The notes under the pieces are model-generated. The model had not been told where the DNA came from. It saw only the letters and a program-made list of their open reading frames with translations, and searched no databases. The position numbers and the translations under genes were made by a program. Shown one piece after another: positions 62,781 through 64,000 of a stretch of DNA of 64,000 nt; positions within the stretch are counted from its first letter, which is position 1; every line of letters begins with the position of its first letter. Source of the stretch: Dyadobacter sp. UC 10 (GTDB lineage Bacteria > Bacteroidota > Bacteroidia > Cytophagales > Spirosomataceae); the NCBI RefSeq assembly GCF_008369915.1, contig NZ_VSRN01000001.1, positions 3,778,501 through 3,842,500 on the forward strand, read 5' to 3'.

Positions 62781-63302
62781 TTAAATGCGTGCCAGAATTT
62801 TCCGGCCTCTGGAAATGAATGCCGGGCCTTCGTAATCCATCCGCTCCTCAATGGTATATCTGAGCTCATTTTTGATTTCCGGATAAATCAGCGAAAGATT
62901 ATACAGGATAGTCAACGAAAACGCACGGATCGCAATGGCAGTTTGTTTGTCGAGAACATATTTAAAAGCAATATCGATCAGCTCGCCGTGGTACTCTTCC
63001 GGAATCGGAACATCTTCCAGGATGCGCGCACTATTGCGAAGTATGGCGTCGTGCACGTCGCTGCGGGCCAGCTGTTTTACCAATGTGCCAATGTAGGGTT
63101 CGATCAGCCAGGGACATTGCCTCGCAGCAATGCTAAGGCTATGCGCCGCACGCTGGGTTAGACGCTGATCGTCTGAAATAAAGCAGTTGAAAAGTTCATC
63201 AAATGCTTCTTCGGAAGTGCACGCGTGATCGGCAATCAGCGTCGCCTTTCTTTTCGACAGTTTTTCGTCAGCCAGCAGCTCGGTTTTGATATTCATTTCC
63301 AT
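62781..63302 (-). CDS. HEAT-repeat-like small protein
   Basis: A 173-residue all-helical protein. Successive helix pairs with the HEAT/ARM look can be seen: SEEAFDELFNCFISDDQRLT, QRAAHSLSIAARQCPWLIEP, YIGTLVKQLARSDVHDAILR and AIAIRAFSLTILYNLSLIYP. I place the start at MEMNIKTE (MNIKTE, two codons later, is equally possible) because a longer reading would run into the fumC terminator hairpin. The function is unknown; such repeats usually mediate protein binding. Confidence 0.72.
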   Translation of the reverse strand: MEMNIKTELLADEKLSKRKATLIADHACTSEEAFDELFNCFISDDQRLTQRAAHSLSIAARQCPWLIEPYIGTLVKQLARSDVHDAILRNSARILEDVPIPEEYHGELIDIAFKYVLDKQTAIAIRAFSLTILYNLSLIYPEIKNELRYTIEERMDYEGPAFISRGRKILARI

Positions 63303-63305
63303 TAG

Positions 63306-63343
63306 AAAAAAACAAATGCTCCGGTCGGTAAAGCGGAGCATTT
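63306..63343 (-). terminator. Rho-independent terminator after fumC
   Basis: AAATGCTCCG and CGGAGCATTT form a 10-bp stem with a 10-nt loop. Read on the minus strand it is followed by a long T run. It lies 20 bp beyond the fumC stop codon. Confidence 0.9.
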
Positions 63344-63362
63344 GAACAGAAAAAGAATGAAT

Positions 63363-64000
63363 TTACTTGTTATCTCCTACCATATCCTCGGGCTTCACCC
63401 AGGCATCGAATTCCTCCGGGGTGAGGTAACCAAGTGAAACAGCCGTTTCTTTCAGGGTAGAGCCGTTTTTGTGAGCAGTTTGTGCGATTTCGGCAGCTTT
63501 GTAGTAACCAATTTTAGTATTCAATGCAGTCACCAGCATGAGCGAATTATTCACATGCTTTTTGATATTTTCATGCAGCGGCTCGATGCCCACTGCGCAG
63601 TTATCATTAAATGAAACACAAACATCGCCGATCAATCTTGCCGAATGCAGGAAGTTGTACGCCATCAAAGGTTTGAAAACATTCAGTTCAAAATGACCAT
63701 TTGAGCCGCCGATACCAATCGCTACGTCATTTCCCATTACCTGGGCTGCCACCATCGTCATAGCCTCGCACTGTGTCGGATTCACTTTTCCCGGCATGAT
63801 CGAGCTGCCGGGTTCGTTGTCAGGGATATGGATTTCACCAATTCCGGACCGGGGGCCGGAGGAAAGCATGCGGATATCGTTCCCGATCTTCATCAGGCTT
63901 ACTGCCACCGTTTTCAATGCACCGTGCGCTTCCACGATCGCATCGTGTGCGGCGAGTGCTTCAAATTTATTTTCGGCTGTCACGAAAGGCAGGCCGGTTA
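63363..64000 (-). CDS. fumC: Class II fumarate hydratase, 5' part outside the window
   Basis: The C-terminal 212 residues of fumarase C, which hydrates fumarate to L-malate in the TCA cycle. The reading frame is open to the window edge ([20 protein letters not shown]), so the start is not seen. The fumarase/aspartase signature [16 protein letters not shown] contains the catalytic serine, and [20 protein letters not shown] follows. The C-terminus with [16 protein letters not shown] is typical of FumC, not of aspartase or argininosuccinate lyase. Confidence 0.94.
   Translation of the reverse strand, partial: TGLPFVTAENKFEALAAHDAIVEAHGALKTVAVSLMKIGNDIRMLSSGPRSGIGEIHIPDNEPGSSIMPGKVNPTQCEAMTMVAAQVMGNDVAIGIGGSNGHFELNVFKPLMAYNFLHSARLIGDVCVSFNDNCAVGIEPLHENIKKHVNNSLMLVTALNTKIGYYKAAEIAQTAHKNGSTLKETAVSLGYLTPEEFDAWVKPEDMVGDNK

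Overview
The window is a chromosomal stretch of a Bacteroidota bacterium, most likely order Cytophagales and family Spirosomaceae (Dyadobacter-like). The assignment rests on gene content read by eye. There is a protein with a type IX secretion C-terminal domain, an ECF sigma/FecR/STN cascade, many SPII lipoproteins, DUF2911, sorbosone-dehydrogenase-like and GIN-domain (DUF2807) proteins, and A-rich leaders without obvious Shine-Dalgarno sequences. I found no rRNA, tRNA, CRISPR array, prophage or insertion sequence. Most of the window is ordinary chromosome with three small toxin-antitoxin-like cassettes.

Layout. (1) 1-5196, minus strand: an ebo cluster in the canonical order eboA-B-C-D-E-F, tightly packed, with eboF cut by the window edge. 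This is the most distinctive system here. It is a conserved pathway of unknown product, linked elsewhere to metabolite export. (2) 5401-11315: an MgtC-like membrane protein, a RelE-like toxin with its antitoxin, an M24 aminopeptidase, a secreted subtilase and a CPA1 antiporter. (3) 11538-18579: an exported Gfo/Idh/MocA oxidoreductase with an exported TIM-barrel isomerase, a Crp/Fnr regulator, an outer-membrane protein with a T9SS cargo protein, and a fused nucleoside-recognition transporter. (4) 18694-31321: a TolC/adaptor pair without a pump, gpsA, a BNR lipoprotein, a DEAD-box helicase, a serine hydrolase, a sorbosone-dehydrogenase-like protein, and a TetR-SDR-DUF2798 locus with two clear palindromic operators. 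(5) 31358-41406: fabF, a HAD phosphatase, an EamA transporter, a methyltransferase/UbiA pair, M28 and M17 peptidases, an ATP-grasp enzyme and a TipAS-type MerR regulator. (6) 41519-50868: uxaB divergent from a LacI regulator, NUDIX, an aminotransferase, a Xre/RES toxin-antitoxin pair, a LolC/FtsX-like permease and NAD synthetase.

(7) 50865-57945: an ECF sigma/FecR/STN operon whose last protein carries an exact 16-residue repeat, a GIN-domain lipoprotein, a D-Ala-D-Ala dipeptidase, and a PspC/LiaI-LiaF-like envelope-stress operon. (8) 58082-64000: a TrpF-like protein lacking the catalytic motifs, a DUF4160/DUF2442 cassette, galactose genes (galM, galK) with a D-2-hydroxyacid dehydrogenase, a HEAT-like protein and the 3' part of fumC.

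A recurrent structural feature is that convergent genes end on one another. Five of nine convergent pairs share a 4-bp palindrome (TTAA or CTAG) that supplies both stop codons. Two more pairs are separated by only 1-3 bp.
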